Below are positions 1 through 13,000 of a DNA stretch of 64,000 bases, in pieces. Origin of the DNA: Cavenderia fasciculata (lineage: Eukaryota > Evosea > Eumycetozoa > Acytosteliales > Cavenderiaceae); the NCBI RefSeq assembly GCF_000203815.1, contig NW_004457729.1, positions 1,860,674 to 1,924,673 of the forward strand, written 5' to 3'. Both the position numbers and the translations under genes were made by a program. The notes under the pieces are model-generated. The model ran no database searches, was not told the DNA's origin, and saw only the letters and a list, made by a program, of their open reading frames with translations. The stretch's first letter is position 1. Each line of letters begins with the position of its first letter.

Positions 1-2033
1 GAAAAAGTTACATTTACAAAGAATAGATGTATTTTCAAAGGTACCTGATAACTTGGTACAAGGTGTAAACAAGAATTTCAAATCTGTCTTTGAAAAGCAT
101 GACTTTTCTGCATTCCTTTCATTTGGTGGTCACCATCATCATGATAGTAGTAGTAGTGATGCTCAACAACATGTAGATGATTGTGCTCAGTGTCACGAGT
201 CAGAGGATGTATCATCTAAACGTGGTGTTGATACTACTACCAAGGTTGGCACACCTATTCAACCAACGGTAGTACCTACAACTACTACAGAGATTGGATC
301 ACCTTCGGCCAAGAAATCTACTGCTATCCTTACTGCTCTCTTATCACCATTGCCAGACTCACCTATACTCCAACTAAAATCAACGTTTGAGGTTGTTACA
401 AAGACCAAAACATTTGCAGCGGTATCAAACTTGTCGCCAGAAGTACAAACCATGTACACATTCCTCTTGAGTCAACTGCTACTCGAACACTCTTTGGAAA
501 AGTGTCAACAAGTTATTCCAGTATTAGCATCGACTTTTGGTATTGATGTAGACAGTCACAATCGTTTGGCATCGACTGCCAATGAAATAGTGTCGCATTA
601 TCTCACAGAGTTGAGATTCCGAAAAGACAAGTTTGAACAAGGCAATGGTGTGCACAAAGAGACAGAGTTTACATCGTCGGCTGAATACACGTTGTGGAAA
701 GAGACAACTACCAAACGCATATCGGATCAGTTGGCAGTGGCCTCTAAAGAACCACTCCATCGCGGTACACTCTCCATCACTGTTGATTCGGCCAAGAACC
801 TAAAAATCAAGGACAAGGCAACCAAGTCATCAGACCCCTACGTATGTCTACATTTAGGTGACGACGATTACAAATGTCATACTAGTAAGTCGTCTGGACA
901 CGCACACAAAACATCAGTTAAAAAGGCTGATTTAAATCCAGTATGGAACGAACACTTTAACTTTTCAGTTGAAACACCTTCGGATCACTATATTATTGCA
1001 TCGGTATTTGATCACGATATCGTTACAAAGAATGATTTCATCGGGACTGTAAGCATTGACTTACAAGATGCTCAAAGACCAATCCTCCCCATCACCAACA
1101 TCACCAAGGAATATCAACTTCATCCAAAGGATAAAAAGAGTATTTTTAATATACTTGGTATCAAACATCACTCTGACCACAATAATAATGGAGACGCGGC
1201 ATCTACAGAAGTTTTAGGTGATATTAAATTATCCTATTATTATCTATCACGTGATTTTATTAAATCAGAGGATATTTCATCATTATCAACCGAGATTCTA
1301 TCACTTTACAATGCAGATCATCATCACAATATGGCTATTCTAATTGGTTACCTAACCAAAAATGAAACAATGTCTATTCCAAATGAAATCAATCAACTTT
1401 TAATTCAATTTGAAAATAGATTTTGTATTTCTTCATTTACAAGATTAACAATGTAAGTATAGAAACAAAAAATGAAAACAGACCAACTATAATTATAATA
1501 ATAATAATAATTAATGTTTCCTTTATTTCTTTTTTTTCAAGATTTTTAGAAATTATATTAGAAAACTTTACATTAAGTTTAGATACTATTTCATCAATTT
1601 ATCAAATCTTGACTCAATTATATAATGATATTCATAATGGTAAAATGATTTTAACTATTGATATGGTATGTTTCGAAATTGCTCTTTTTAAAAAGATTCA
1701 TCTTTATTTGATTTTAATTATTATTTCTTCTCCTCATACCTTTTTCTTTCTAAATATATTTAGAAAACAAAAGTTCAAAGTTTATTAAAATCATCAAAAC
1801 AATTATTTAAAAAGATGATTTCAAGATATGGATTAAGTTTCCCAGTTAATATTGATGAAAAGGGAGGTATTGGTGGTCTTGGTCAAGAGAATGGTAAATT
1901 ATTACAACTTTCAATCTCTATTCTCAAATTGATTTGTAATATTAAATTAAATGTTGTATCACCAACCAACAAAAGAGCTTCATCAACTGTTGAAAATCAA
2001 TTATTTGGTAAAAAAATTGATAAATATTTAATG

Positions 2034-2065
<32 letters not shown>

Positions 2066-4754
2066 AAGAAGAAGAAGAAGAAGAAGAAGAAGAAGAAGAA
2101 GATTATAAAAAATCAATATTGGTATTAATTATTTTTAATTATTTAGGATTATTTTGATTATTTCTTTACATTGATTAAAGAAAATTCATTGGTTAAAATA
2201 GAAACTTCAAATGAATTTGAAAATATTGTTGGATTATTAGATATTTATGATGCAATTGAAGTACAAATTACAAATGATGTAGATATTTATTCCCCATTTT
2301 TTGGTAATGGTATTGATTTGGCTACAAAGTCTGTCGTATCCTATTATACAATGTTGAAAAAGGAAACTGTTTCAATCATGTCAAAGGAAAAAGAAGTGAG
2401 TATGGAAACATTTACACTATTAAAGAAAATTCAAAAACTTCATAATGGTATCCTAAGTTCTTATCAAGATGAGTATGTAAATAATAACAATCAAGATATT
2501 TATTTTATTAACAAATGTTGTTATTTGTTATTTTTAGTATAAAGAATATAAAGATGGATTTAGATGTAATGTTTATACCATATTTAAGATTATGGATTGA
2601 ACAAGCAAAATCACAATTTAAATCATGGATTAAAAGAAGTTTGGAAAAAGAGAAATGGGTATCGTTGGATGCCAAAAACAAAGTACTCCATTCATCAAGT
2701 GTCATTGATTTATTTTCAATTTTTGAGATTGGAAAGAATCATTTGGTTGGATTGCAATTGGAAAAGGCTGTTGACAATGTATTGGTAGATTATATAGGTG
2801 TGGTTGATGAAGTGTATAATGACTATCTCGATGCTGTAATGCAAGCTATTCTCACTGACTTGAATGAAATCTTCCACGAAGTTGTCGATGAACAGATATT
2901 CACCAAATTGATTTCACTTATTGTCAAGAGTAACAATAAGACAATCTCCACTTCTGGTAGTAGTACACCACCAGGTGTCATTCCATCGACCAGTTCAATC
3001 AAGACACCATTATGTGTAAAATTGAATTGTATCGAGTTTTCGAGACAACTCTTAGACGACCTATCGACCGAGATGGAATCCAAGTTCCCAGACTCTGCCG
3101 ATAAGATTGGCGATGCTTTGGCACGATCATTTAGCAACTCGAGAAAGAAATACGAGTATGTCATTGATTTGGCTATTGCCAAGCTGGGTCAATGGATCGA
3201 AGTGTCATTTGACAATATGCTCACCAAGCTACCACCCATCTCTAAAAAGTCGGCACCCAAACTCGAAACGATCATCACCTATGACCAAAAGATACTAGAC
3301 CAGGCTATGGAGCCAATGACCACCTATCTAACACATGAACTCAGTACTCTCAGCTCGAATCTCTACCAAACCACATTCTCCAAGTTCATCAAGGGTGTAT
3401 GGCTCGCTTTATGGGTACAACTCGAAAGAAGAATCTTTCCAATTGGAGGTATCCAAAAGGAAGGAGAAGAACTCATCAACCAAAAAATATCACTGTTTCT
3501 CGGAATTTATGCCTCTATGGAAGACTTTTTCAATGCAGATGGTGATGGTATGACAGTAGAGCAACTTCGATCCACCCAACTCGAAAGTTTGACATGTACC
3601 ATTAATGTATTCTATACACCAACCGCAGAATTGATTGAAATCCATAAAAAGTTGATTACATCCAACCAACAGACCAATTCTACGACCACCCAACAAAAAA
3701 TTGACACTTCAGTTTTAACTGTTAAATTGGCTTTGGATGAAAACTCACCATTTTCAAAATCAACAGCTACACTTCAAGAATTACACATCATTGCCGCTTT
3801 ATCTTCTAGATTGACAGATTCAGATGCCAAAAAGTTTGTTACCAAAACAAAACATGACTTTAAAAATAGAATGATCAATGATAAATTTAATATTTCATCA
3901 TCTGATACTTTAATTCTAAGTATGTAATAATAATAATAATAACAATTTTTATTATATATTAACAAAAATATTTGATTTAAATTTAGAATGTAAATGTCAA
4001 ACTTCATTTGGAATTCCAACTGTAATCTATTTAATGAGTAATAATATTTGTTGGTCATCACAATTATCGTATAATGAAACAAAGATTGCACATCCATGGT
4101 CAAAGATATCACAAGTTTTCAAACAAATCACAAAAGAACACAAGGAAACTATTCATATTGTCATTGGTGAACAAAACTTTGATCTTTGGGGCTTCCGTTC
4201 AAACAAGGTTGCTTCATTCTTTTCAACTTTATTAAATGTTGCTTCAAAATTTAATCAAAAGGTAAAGAAAGAAAATATTTAAATTAAATATATCAATTTC
4301 AATTATTAATACTCATCCTATACATTGCTATTTCTTTTAATTTTAGATAAAGAATAATGTTGAATTGGAAACCAAACAAGATGATACATTATCAATTGAC
4401 AAGGACCATGTTTATTTCTCAACATTGTACAAATTGGCAGAAAATGATAAGGTCTATGAAAGTTATGATTGTTTAAAGAGAGGTATTATTGGTAAAATTA
4501 CACTTACTGATCACTATTTCTGTTATCAAAACAATGTAACATACTCTACTCAAAAATATCTTTGGTCTGATATTTTAGAAGTCAAAAAGGAAGATACATT
4601 CTTTAGCACTGGTGTCATTATAACATTTGATGCTACCAACAAGAGAAAGGTATTTAACGGTCTACACAAGAAACGTGATCATTTGTATAACAATATCATC
4701 CATTTGTGGAACAAATATAAATCAATCCATTCAAATAAACTTAATTTGCAATAA
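1..4754 (+). CDS. C2-MUN-GRAM domain protein (Munc13-like), 5' end outside window
   Basis: Exons: <1-1452, 1542-1665, 1764-2033, 2147-2472, 2538-3919, 3987-4261, 4347-4754; all phases agree and give 1411 visible residues. The frame is open to base 2, so the start lies upstream. A C2 domain (about residues 252-360) has loop aspartates in SSDPYV and DHDIVTKNDF, typical of Ca2+-dependent lipid binding. Exons 4-5 resemble the MUN/MHD helices of Munc13-4 and BAIAP3, especially YLTHELSTLSSNLYQ, then KGVW and DFFNADGDGM. The last exon looks like a GRAM domain (GKITLTDHYFCYQNNV ... LWSDILEVKK). Known family members prime or tether vesicles at the plasma membrane; a role in exocytosis or contractile-vacuole discharge is inference. 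Intron 3 carries a long AGA repeat. The combination with GRAM is less usual than C2-MUN-C2. Confidence 0.85.
2037..2101 (+). repeat. (AGA)n microsatellite inside intron 3 of the C2-MUN-GRAM gene
   Basis: About 21 uninterrupted AGA/AAG units follow directly after the GTAAG donor at 2034. If the intron were retained, the reading frame would continue as about 22 arginines, then leucine and a stop. Confidence 0.95.
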
Positions 4755-4870
4755 TAATAATATTATTATTATTATTTGACAAATATATTTTAATTGTGTT
4801 AATATTTATATCTTTCTCTGTCTTTTTGTTTATTACATATTTTGATTCTTCTTTTTGTTTTTGGAAAGAT

Positions 4871-5993
4871 CTACCATTCTTGATCATAATAATCGATATG
4901 AGCAGCTGATTCAAAGTTGTTATCGAAAATTAATCTCACCAACTTGGAGGCTGAATCAAATGGACAAACCAATTTACCAGAGTCTTTCATATCAACCCAA
5001 TGTCTTTTTGATTCTTGGTCGACAGTGTTTGCTCTAATCTCTGCTTGCATGTCTGTATCCATTGGACCAGGTGCATAATTTAATGCCTTGAAATTTGAAA
5101 TTGATTTACTTTCTTCATTCAAAACTTGGATAAACATTTCTCGACTATTTAACCCAAAGTGGCAAAGTGTAAAATATCAATGGCAAAGTGTAAATTAATA
5201 ATGTTAGTAACATTTAAAAAAAAAGATCATATTTGATATTTATCTATTCATACGTACCCAGCTTTTGCTGAGCAATAAATACTCCAAGCATCATATGCCT
5301 TGATGGCAGCCAAAGAAGAGACATTGATGAGGAAAAAGGATGTGTTGGGTAAAATTGGATTATTCTGTTCTTTGATCTTTTCCATAAAGATACTATTGGT
5401 AACTACAAATGAAGTCAAATTTGAATGTATATCATTTGAAATTTGTTTAAAATTGGATAAACTATTAAATTATAGAAATTAATAATTAATATTTATTTAT
5501 AGCACAACATGATTATTATATTACATACCTGTCAACTCTTTTCAAAATACTTAATGCACCATGATTATTAAAAAATATGACCTTTTGATAATCCTTGAAT
5601 TCAATCTACAACATAAAAAAAAAAAGAAAAGAAAGGGGAATATTAATATAGAAATAATTATATTAGTTTAAATTGATGACAACAAACATTAATTAATGAA
5701 TTTCTAAAAGCAATTTCAGTGTCTTGAATATCACAGAAATCAATTGCAAACTTGTTTACCAATACATTGATTGATTTGTTATTGAATTGTTCCCTGACCA
5801 TTTTCTCTGTTGATTCTAGATTGCCAAGTGATCTTGCATAGAGGTATAAATCAATGACGATTGAATTCTGGTCAGATGATGCTCCATCGTCATCATCATT
5901 TGGTAAACGATTTGTAGTTTCTTTAATCAACTGGTCGACTATAGAGTAACCAAATCCCCTTGATGCACCTGTTACTAATGCCAAAATCTTCAT
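4871..5993 (-). CDS. spr: Sepiapterin reductase (SDR family), copy 1
   Basis: Exons in coding order: 5993-5688, 5605-5529, 5461-5258, 5144-4871; 286 aa against about 260 in animals. The N-terminus has the NADP-binding TGASRGFG; the active site is SS (NVSSLAAI) with YCSAK, the SDR Tyr-x3-Lys. The C-terminal part carries NYAPGPMDTDMQ (about residues 218-229), nearly the diagnostic human SPR sequence, followed by the GKLV and AAHIDYYD motifs. Family role: NADPH-dependent reduction of 6-pyruvoyl-tetrahydropterin or sepiapterin to tetrahydrobiopterin in the cytosol. A low-complexity insert (NDDDDGASSDQNS) accounts for the extra length in exon 1. It converges with the upstream gene (116 bp between stops). 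A paralogue lies at 43622-44655. Confidence 0.9.
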
Positions 5994-7239
5994 TCTCTTT
6001 CTATCAATCTATCTTTGTCTTGATTTATCTATATCTATCTGTCTAATAACAATAAGCTTATGCTAGCAACTTATTGTATTGACAACAACAAGTTAGGTAG
6101 AGCCTACCACACCACTCCACTACTTCCCACGACTTCTCTCATGATATTATATAATAGATTAATTATTGTCGTGTGGTGCTATAAAACTCGACTAGACTCG
6201 ACTCGACTCTACTCGTAGTGAAGGGAAAAGTCGCTGAAAGGTGGCCGACCCCAGCCCGTTTTTACCATCAATATTACAGAAACACTCGTGTGTCTTTGAT
6301 GAAAAGAGTATTATTATGCTAAAGCTAAAAACTTTGCACTAGATCTTGAACAAGATCCATGCTTTTACGTTAATTTTCTTTTATAGTCATCGATGACCTA
6401 CTTACCTAACGTCTACCTACTTACACATTGAGAGAGGAACTTTGATTGACAGACCACGGGTCATAAATACTAGTTGATTCAATAATAATCGACAATATGG
6501 TCAGTGTAACGATTAGTATTTATGACCCGGGTAACGAATGTGACTCTTTGATATCCAGTACGCATTGTATCTATGAGTGATGCTACGATTGTATGTTTCT
6601 TTGTTCTTGGGATGACGATTGTGCAATGTGATATTTATATCGAGAATATAAGAACCTGTTGATCATTAATAGAATCAGGGACATCATCCCTTTCAATTTA
6701 AAAACTTCTCTTCAACTTACTGACAAACTTTCTTCCTACTCTACTGAGTACCCTTTTTAATCATCTTATCAAACATTCACAGAGGTTTTATCTCTTCTTT
6801 GCTCCAACTCCCTACTATCTATAGATAAGTTTGTTGGACGATATTCAAGCTGATTCTGCTGCTGTATTTCTTTATGTAATATTTTGTTGTAGATCTCCGT
6901 ATGTACGTCACTCTGCGGCCTGTGACTGTTCGATACGAATATATTGTATAATTTGTGGTCTTCTTCTTCTCTCTTTGATTGAAAATACTGATCAGTTGAA
7001 AAAAATAAATAAAAAAAAAAAAACAAACAATCAACTTCACCACCCCCACAAAGCCTCATGTGCTCAATCTTTGTTCCTTTAACCCTTCTTTCTTTCTTTC
7101 TTTAACCTAAATTAATAAACAAGAGTTCAACAAACAAAGTCGAATACCGATCATTCATTGTTTGTATATAATCATCAACTAGTAGTAGATATCACCAAAA
7201 GAGCCTCCTCCACCAATAATACAGATATATATATAAAGA
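5994..7239. other. Divergent intergenic region between spr and dad1
   Basis: No convincing ORF. It is relatively GC-rich for the window between about 6060 and 6700. It holds short direct ACTCG repeats near 6190-6215, a 7-bp palindrome (GATCTTG-AA-CAAGATC, 6342-6357) and the 15-bp inverted repeat listed separately. ORFs at 6769-7082 on both strands are low-complexity and look like promoter or leader sequence. Confidence 0.6.
6458..6528. repeat. Perfect 15-bp inverted repeat with 41-nt spacer
   Basis: GGGTCATAAATACTA at 6458-6472 is the exact reverse complement of 6514-6528. The spacer itself contains a near-complementary GTTGATT/AATCGAC pair, so the RNA could fold into a two-tier hairpin. No transposase is nearby. 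Function unknown. Confidence 0.85.
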
Positions 7240-7475
7240 ATGTCATCATCTACTCTTACACTTGGAAACATTGTATCAAACTTTTTTGAAACATATAAAG
7301 CTAGAACACCAGCCAAGCTCAAGTTTATCGATCTTTTCTTGACCACTACTTTCATCACTGGTGTTCTTGTGTTTGCATACTGTTGTTTAGCTGGTACTCA
7401 TCCATTCAGTGCCTTTTTGGCTGCTTTCATCTCTACTGTTGGTTCATTCGTTTTAGCTGGTATGTTAAACAAACA

Positions 7476-7509
<34 letters not shown>

Positions 7510-7754
7510 TCAATCAATATCAGTCGATCGATCAATCAATCAATCAACATGTCACAAAAGACAATTTAAGAAAGATGATCACATTCTAACTTTCTTTTCA
7601 ATTCATACATAATATCAAACCAATTACAGCTAGTTTAAGAGTTCAAGTAAACCCATCAAACCACTTTAGAAACATTTCCTTTGAGAGAGCCTTTGCAGAT
7701 TTCCTCATCTGTAATTTCCTTCTCCACTTTGTTGTATTCAATTTCTTGGGTTAA
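7240..7754 (+). CDS. dad1: DAD1 / OST2 subunit of oligosaccharyltransferase
   Basis: Exons 7240-7459 and 7630-7754 give 114 aa, the usual family size (human 113). Matches to DAD1 are dense: RLK-type start ([10 protein letters not shown]), [55 protein letters not shown] and the final NFLG. Three transmembrane helices are visible. DAD1 is a small essential subunit of the ER oligosaccharyltransferase that transfers the dolichol-linked glycan to nascent proteins. The intron is full of TCAA repeats. The start ATG follows an A-rich leader. Confidence 0.97.
7468..7548 (+). repeat. TCAA/CAAA tetranucleotide repeat in the dad1 intron
   Basis: An imperfect array of CAAA, then TCAA units with ATCG variants fills the first half of the intron 7460-7629. 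Confidence 0.9.
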
Positions 7755-8069
7755 ATAAACCCTCTTCATGATGATATATTAGTAGATAATAATAATAAAA
7801 CTATAAATTTAAACCAAGTATAGATAACAGGTTAGGTTATAATAGATTAATAGAATCATTGTACAGATCAATTGCTATTTTAGGATTATGAATGAAACCA
7901 AGTTTTCTCCTAATTATCTTCAAAGTGTGAACATCAAGAATTGGATTGAGTGTGGGGGGTTAATTATTTTCATTGTTTTCTTTCTTTATTAATATTAATT
8001 TACAGATAAGATAGACAGATAAGATAAGACAGACAGATATTATAGTATCTTTGTTATTGTTCTTAGGAA
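7755..8069. other. Intergenic spacer dad1 - prenylcysteine oxidase
   Basis: Mostly AT-rich 3' UTR and promoter sequence. A G-run (GTGTGGGGGG, 7949-7958) resembles the G-box type sites bound by GBF in Dictyostelium; purely a motif resemblance. Tandem GATAAGATAGACA-like units lie at 8005-8035. Confidence 0.5.
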
Positions 8070-9948
8070 ATGAAATTAAAATTAAAATTAATAACAACTT
8101 TATTGCTAGCACTGGTTTTATGTGCAGTATTCTCAATCAACGTAGTTTCATCAACTCGTGGTGATAACATTAGAATTCAAAAGAAATCAAATCAGATTGG
8201 AATCATTGGTATGTTGATTGATTGATGATCGATGATTTAGATAGATGATCGATACTAAACAACAACATTTAAACTCTTTTAACTTTATTTAGGATCTGGA
8301 ATTGGAGGAGCATCATGTGCATACTATCTAAAGAGAGCATTGGGAGAAAAGGTTGATATTACAGTATTTGAAAAAGAGAATATTGTTGGAGGTCGTGCTC
8401 ATGTGGTTCATGTAGATGATGAACCTGTAGAGATTGGTGGCAGTATCATTCATCCACTCAATGAAAATATGAATAGACTAGTTCATCAACTCGATCTACA
8501 AACCTATCACCCAGAATCAAATAGTTCCTATGCCATCTTTAATGGCAAGGAAATCATTTTCAAAGAGAATGAATATCTATCCATTATTGATAAATTTAAA
8601 CTCCTCTACAACTATAGACTTGCTCCAATTAAATTTCAAGGTATAACACCAAACAACACAAGCAACAAACATAGTTTACCATTAATTTATATATTAATAT
8701 ATCTTGTTTATTTATAGTTCAAAGAGACAAGATTGTTCAACAATTTTTAACAAGTTATGGATTTATAGAACCATTTGAAACTATTCAAGAATTCTTTGAT
8801 AGAATACTATTACCAAATATCACTAAAGTGACTGCCAAACAATTCATGGTTGATGAGTCTGGTATTGGAAAGGAGTTTATTGAAGACATCCTCTCTGCAG
8901 CCATCAGAGTCAATTATAATCAAGAGTATGACAAGATTGCTGCATTTGCTGCATTCATAGCATTGGTTGGTGCTGAATCCAATTTATATGCTGTAAAGGG
9001 TGGTAATTATTTAGTTGCCAAGGGTTGTCTAGAGGTATACAAAAATTATATATATATATAAGATGAACAATGAATGAAAATTTATTTATACTTTAACTTT
9101 TGTTATTATTTTAATAGAAATCAAAATCAAAGGTAATTCATTCAATGGTTAAATCTGTTACAAAGATTCAAGATGGGGAACATCAATACAAGGTTAAAAC
9201 ATCTGATCAAAAGGAATATGATTTTGATATTGTAATCATTGCAACACCATTGGAACTTTCAAAGGTTGATATTATTGGAGTAGATGGTATTGATTCAATT
9301 CCCAAACGTCAGTTCAAAACGGTTCACACCTATTTGATTGCAGCCAAGTCATTAAATCCAACTTATTTTGGTTTACCAGCCGATTCTGTCCCACCAGAAC
9401 ATATTCTCACCTCTCACAATACCTCTATTCCATTTTATGTTGCATCAAGAAATCCAAGAGGAATGCTCAAGGATGGTAAAATACTATTCAAAATATTCAG
9501 TCATTTGGATTTGGACGATAAACTCTTTTCTCAAGTATTTATTGACCATAAAACTCATGTTCAGTAAGTATAAATAATAATAATAATAATTATTATTCCA
9601 AATCCTTCATTATTACTCTTCTTAACATTTTATTAATTTATTTTTAGAAAAAATTGGAAAGCTTATCCAGTATTATCACCAGAGAATTCATTCCCACCAA
9701 TTAAATTGGATGAATCAGGAGGATTGTATTATATCAATGGATTTGAACATGCAGTTTCAACAATGGAGACTGAAACTATTGCCAGTAAGAATGTTGCCAA
9801 ACTCATCACCAAATCTTTGATTACCATATCTGATTTCTATTTACCACTCTTTAAGAGAATGGATAACATTGTAGATGATAGTGCACCTGACAATCTAAAT
9901 AGACCATCAACTACACATGGTTCATCATTTCCAAAAGATGAATTATAA
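8070..9948 (+). CDS. pcyox1: Prenylcysteine oxidase (FAD-dependent, lysosomal/secretory)
   Basis: Exons 8070-8208, 8293-8640, 8718-9034, 9118-9563, 9648-9948; 516 aa (human PCYOX1 505). An N-terminal signal peptide (LLLALVLCAVFSINVVSS) precedes the FAD Rossmann motif IGIIGSGIGGASCAYYL, which is split by intron 1, and VGGRAHVV. IGGSIIHPLNENM, GGNYLVAKGCLE and the late YYINGFEHAVSTMET all match the prenylcysteine oxidase family. The enzyme oxidatively cleaves the thioether of farnesyl- or geranylgeranyl-cysteine released from degraded prenylated proteins. It ends 75 bp from the convergent importin gene. Confidence 0.93.
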
Positions 9949-10023
9949 ACCAAACCATATAGTATACTTTTGTTGTTTTAAATAATACATTTATTTGTTT
10001 ATATATTAATTTTTTTATTTGAT

Positions 10024-13000
10024 TTAATTTTTACCTAAATTCTTTTTTGCTTGAACTTCAGCTGATCTTTTAGCATCGTCTTCAGCATCTAATTGTTTTT
10101 GTCTAGCTTCCTTGGCCTTACGGATTGGGATGAGGTCTATGTATTTCTTGATCTTTTGTTGTTGTTTTGGAGTGAGAGTGGCTTCCAATTGAGGAGAGTT
10201 GGTAAAGAGACTCTTGAAACTGTTGATTAAAAATTCGAGTTCGTCAACATCGTCGATTGGTGTCTCAAAGCCGCCACCTTGTTCATTTTCAAATAGTTCA
10301 TCTTCTTCTTCGTCTTCATTGTCGCCGTCGAGGTCTTCACCTTCAAACTCGGCCTCTTCAATTTCGCCATCTCCCTCGAGCTCGCCTCCATCGTCCAAAA
10401 ACATGGTCAATTGTTCGAGTTGGTCGAGATGTCTTTCTTCGGGGTCGTCTACGTCCTCGTGATCTGCATTTTCATTGAATTGGAAGTCGGCATCGCCTTC
10501 GCCAAACATGTGTTCTTCATCGTCGTCGTCGTCTTCGTCTTCTTCTTGTTCAATGAAATCATCGTCGCCTTCTTTCTTTTCTCCTTCCTTTTCAATTTGC
10601 TTTTCAATGGTCAACATATACTTCATCATTTCCATGACGTTGGCAATGATGTGAGTGGAGCCGGCCACGACAAAGGCGGGTGTTGGTGTGATGGCGAGCA
10701 TCGAGCAGAGACCGAGCAAACAAATCTTCTTGTCGTAGAAACGTTGCAACAACTTGATCGAAGCAAACCATTTGATAAAGACTGGTTGAACGAGATTGTG
10801 ACGCATCAAAAAGTCGACAGTGATGGCTGCGTTGTAAAAGAGACAGTTGGAGACTTGCTCGAGCAAATAGACGGTCAATTCCTTGGACATTTCATTCTCC
10901 TTGCTAGTGTTGAGGAGACGGCCACAGGCAGTCTCGAGCACGTGTGGGATGATGTGGTCGACACGACCACGGCAGCGTTGCAACACGGATTCCATGATCT
11001 TGCAGACCTCGCCAGCCTCGAATGCTGGCATGTTGATGTCGCCGAGCACACGCTTGTACATGTCGACAATCGACTCGAGGTAGGGTCCGCCAGTGAGGAA
11101 GTGTTCAGTGCCATACGAGATAAAGTTGTCGAGTGGGTCGACCATGCTGTCGATCATGTCGAATGCACCCTCGTTAAAGACATGGATGATCGAAGGGAAC
11201 AACGTCCACATGAGGGGACTGATCTTCTTGGGGTAGTAGGTGAAAAAGGTGAGGATGTTGCAGGCAGGCTCGATAAAGAGAAGTTGCTCGGGTGTGAGCA
11301 CCTTTTGGAGGAATGGCACGACGATGGGCTCGAGTGCGGCGTACAACTCGGGTGACTCGGCTTCTGCGAGGGCACGCGAGATGGTTTGGAGAGCCGACAT
11401 GCACTCGTTGGCAGCCATGCCAGAGTCGTCGTCTTCATTCTCGCACAAACGCATAAACGTCTCGCACAAACGCTGAGTCAACGAGATTGCGTATGGGCCA
11501 ATCTCATACTTGAAACGACGGATGATCGAGTCGATTGACGTGACGAGGTCGTCGCTCTCAATATCGTTCATGAGTGCAAAGAGACGGTCCAACAACTGCG
11601 AGAGTACTGGACGGAGCTCGTCGGTACCTTGCTTGGAACGCACCAAGTTGCAGATGGAAGTACCGGCACGAACACGGACTGGTAAGTCAGCGTCGCCGAG
11701 CAAGTTGAGTGTGAGACGGAGTGCATTGGAAAAGTTGGAGACGTTGGAAAAGGGGATGTTGTAAAATTGTGCAAATGCCCAACAAGCTTGACCACGCATG
11801 TATCCAAGTGGCGACTGTAACTCGGGGAATACATGCAACACTAGCATGGTCTCGAGGTTGCCGCGGTAGAATGCGATGCCCTTTAAGTAGTCGCTGAGAT
11901 GGCCGAGGATGGCGAGAGCGCCGTATTTCTCGCCGGCGTTTCTGGCGGCGGGGTCAGCGGTCGACGAGTACTTGTGAAGCACCTGCATGCACAGGGCAAT
12001 CATATTGTCAAACTGTTGACGACCACGCTTCTCGACGAGGAATTGGATAAAAGAGTGTGCCTCGTTACGGGGACTGTACACATCCTTGAATGCGTCGTAT
12101 TGGGAACGCAAGTATTCGTGGGGATCCTCCTCCCAGAGCTCGGCGTCGTTTTGGCTAAAGCAGATCAATGGGAAGATAATCTCGGGGATAAAGGTGGGCA
12201 GCAGAGTCTTGAGAGCTGGGAACACCTTGCCATAGGCAATACTTGTGTTAAAGTACTCGATGAGACGCTGCAAATAACGCTGGTGGAAGGGTGTGTTGGG
12301 TGGGGTGGCTCTACGTGCCTGCAAAATGTCATAGTACACCTTGAGCGTGTTGATGGCGTAGCCGCCCGACATGTACAACTTGGCCAACTGCACCTTGGTG
12401 GCAAGGTCGTCCTTTCTGGGACGAGCCGACTTGATCAAGAGTGTGTGAAAGACATGTGCAACGGTGCTCTTGAGCAACCAGAATGGACTACGTACAACCT
12501 TGTCCATGTCACCAAGACTGGGCAATGGAATAGCTAGAATACGGTAAAAGTGAGCCATCCATTTCTGGAATACTTGCTCTTGCACGATGATAGGGGGGAT
12601 GTCGAGATTGATGGCGTACAAAAAGATCTTGGAGATCTTGCGTTGCATCACGGCAGCATCTACATTGTCCGATGGTGCATTGGCAAGTGTGTCCAAGATA
12701 TTCAACATCAATGGGATGACACGCTCGCAAATGGCAATCAAAGGAATACGCTTTTCACCCGATGGCACAAATTGGAATTTCTTGATACCCAATTGCAAAC
12801 CAATGATACCGTTTAGTACGAGTTGATCGTTGCCCGAGTTGATGTATTCGATGGAACGTTCCAAAAGCAATGGCCATTTCTCGGGGAAATCACGGTTGGC
12901 AATGATTTCAATCATGTGTTGGATCTGTCTCTTGACAGGTCCGGTTGTTTGTACCAATGCCTCCAACAAATTGTCCTTGATGAATTGAGCATCGATATCG

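Noticed and set aside
1815-2108. Protein ending in a long polyarginine run
   Set aside because: The run is intron 3 read through; splicing at 2034/2146 restores the MUN-type reading frame.
6769-7082. Overlapping ORFs before dad1
   Set aside because: Low-complexity, poly-A/T driven, both strands; more likely promoter and leader.
10411-11355. 314-aa plus-strand ORF
   Set aside because: Antisense shadow of the importin-7 exon; no domain, and the GC-rich codons of the true gene keep the opposite strand open.
11899-12537. 212-aa plus-strand ORF
   Set aside because: Also antisense of importin-7.
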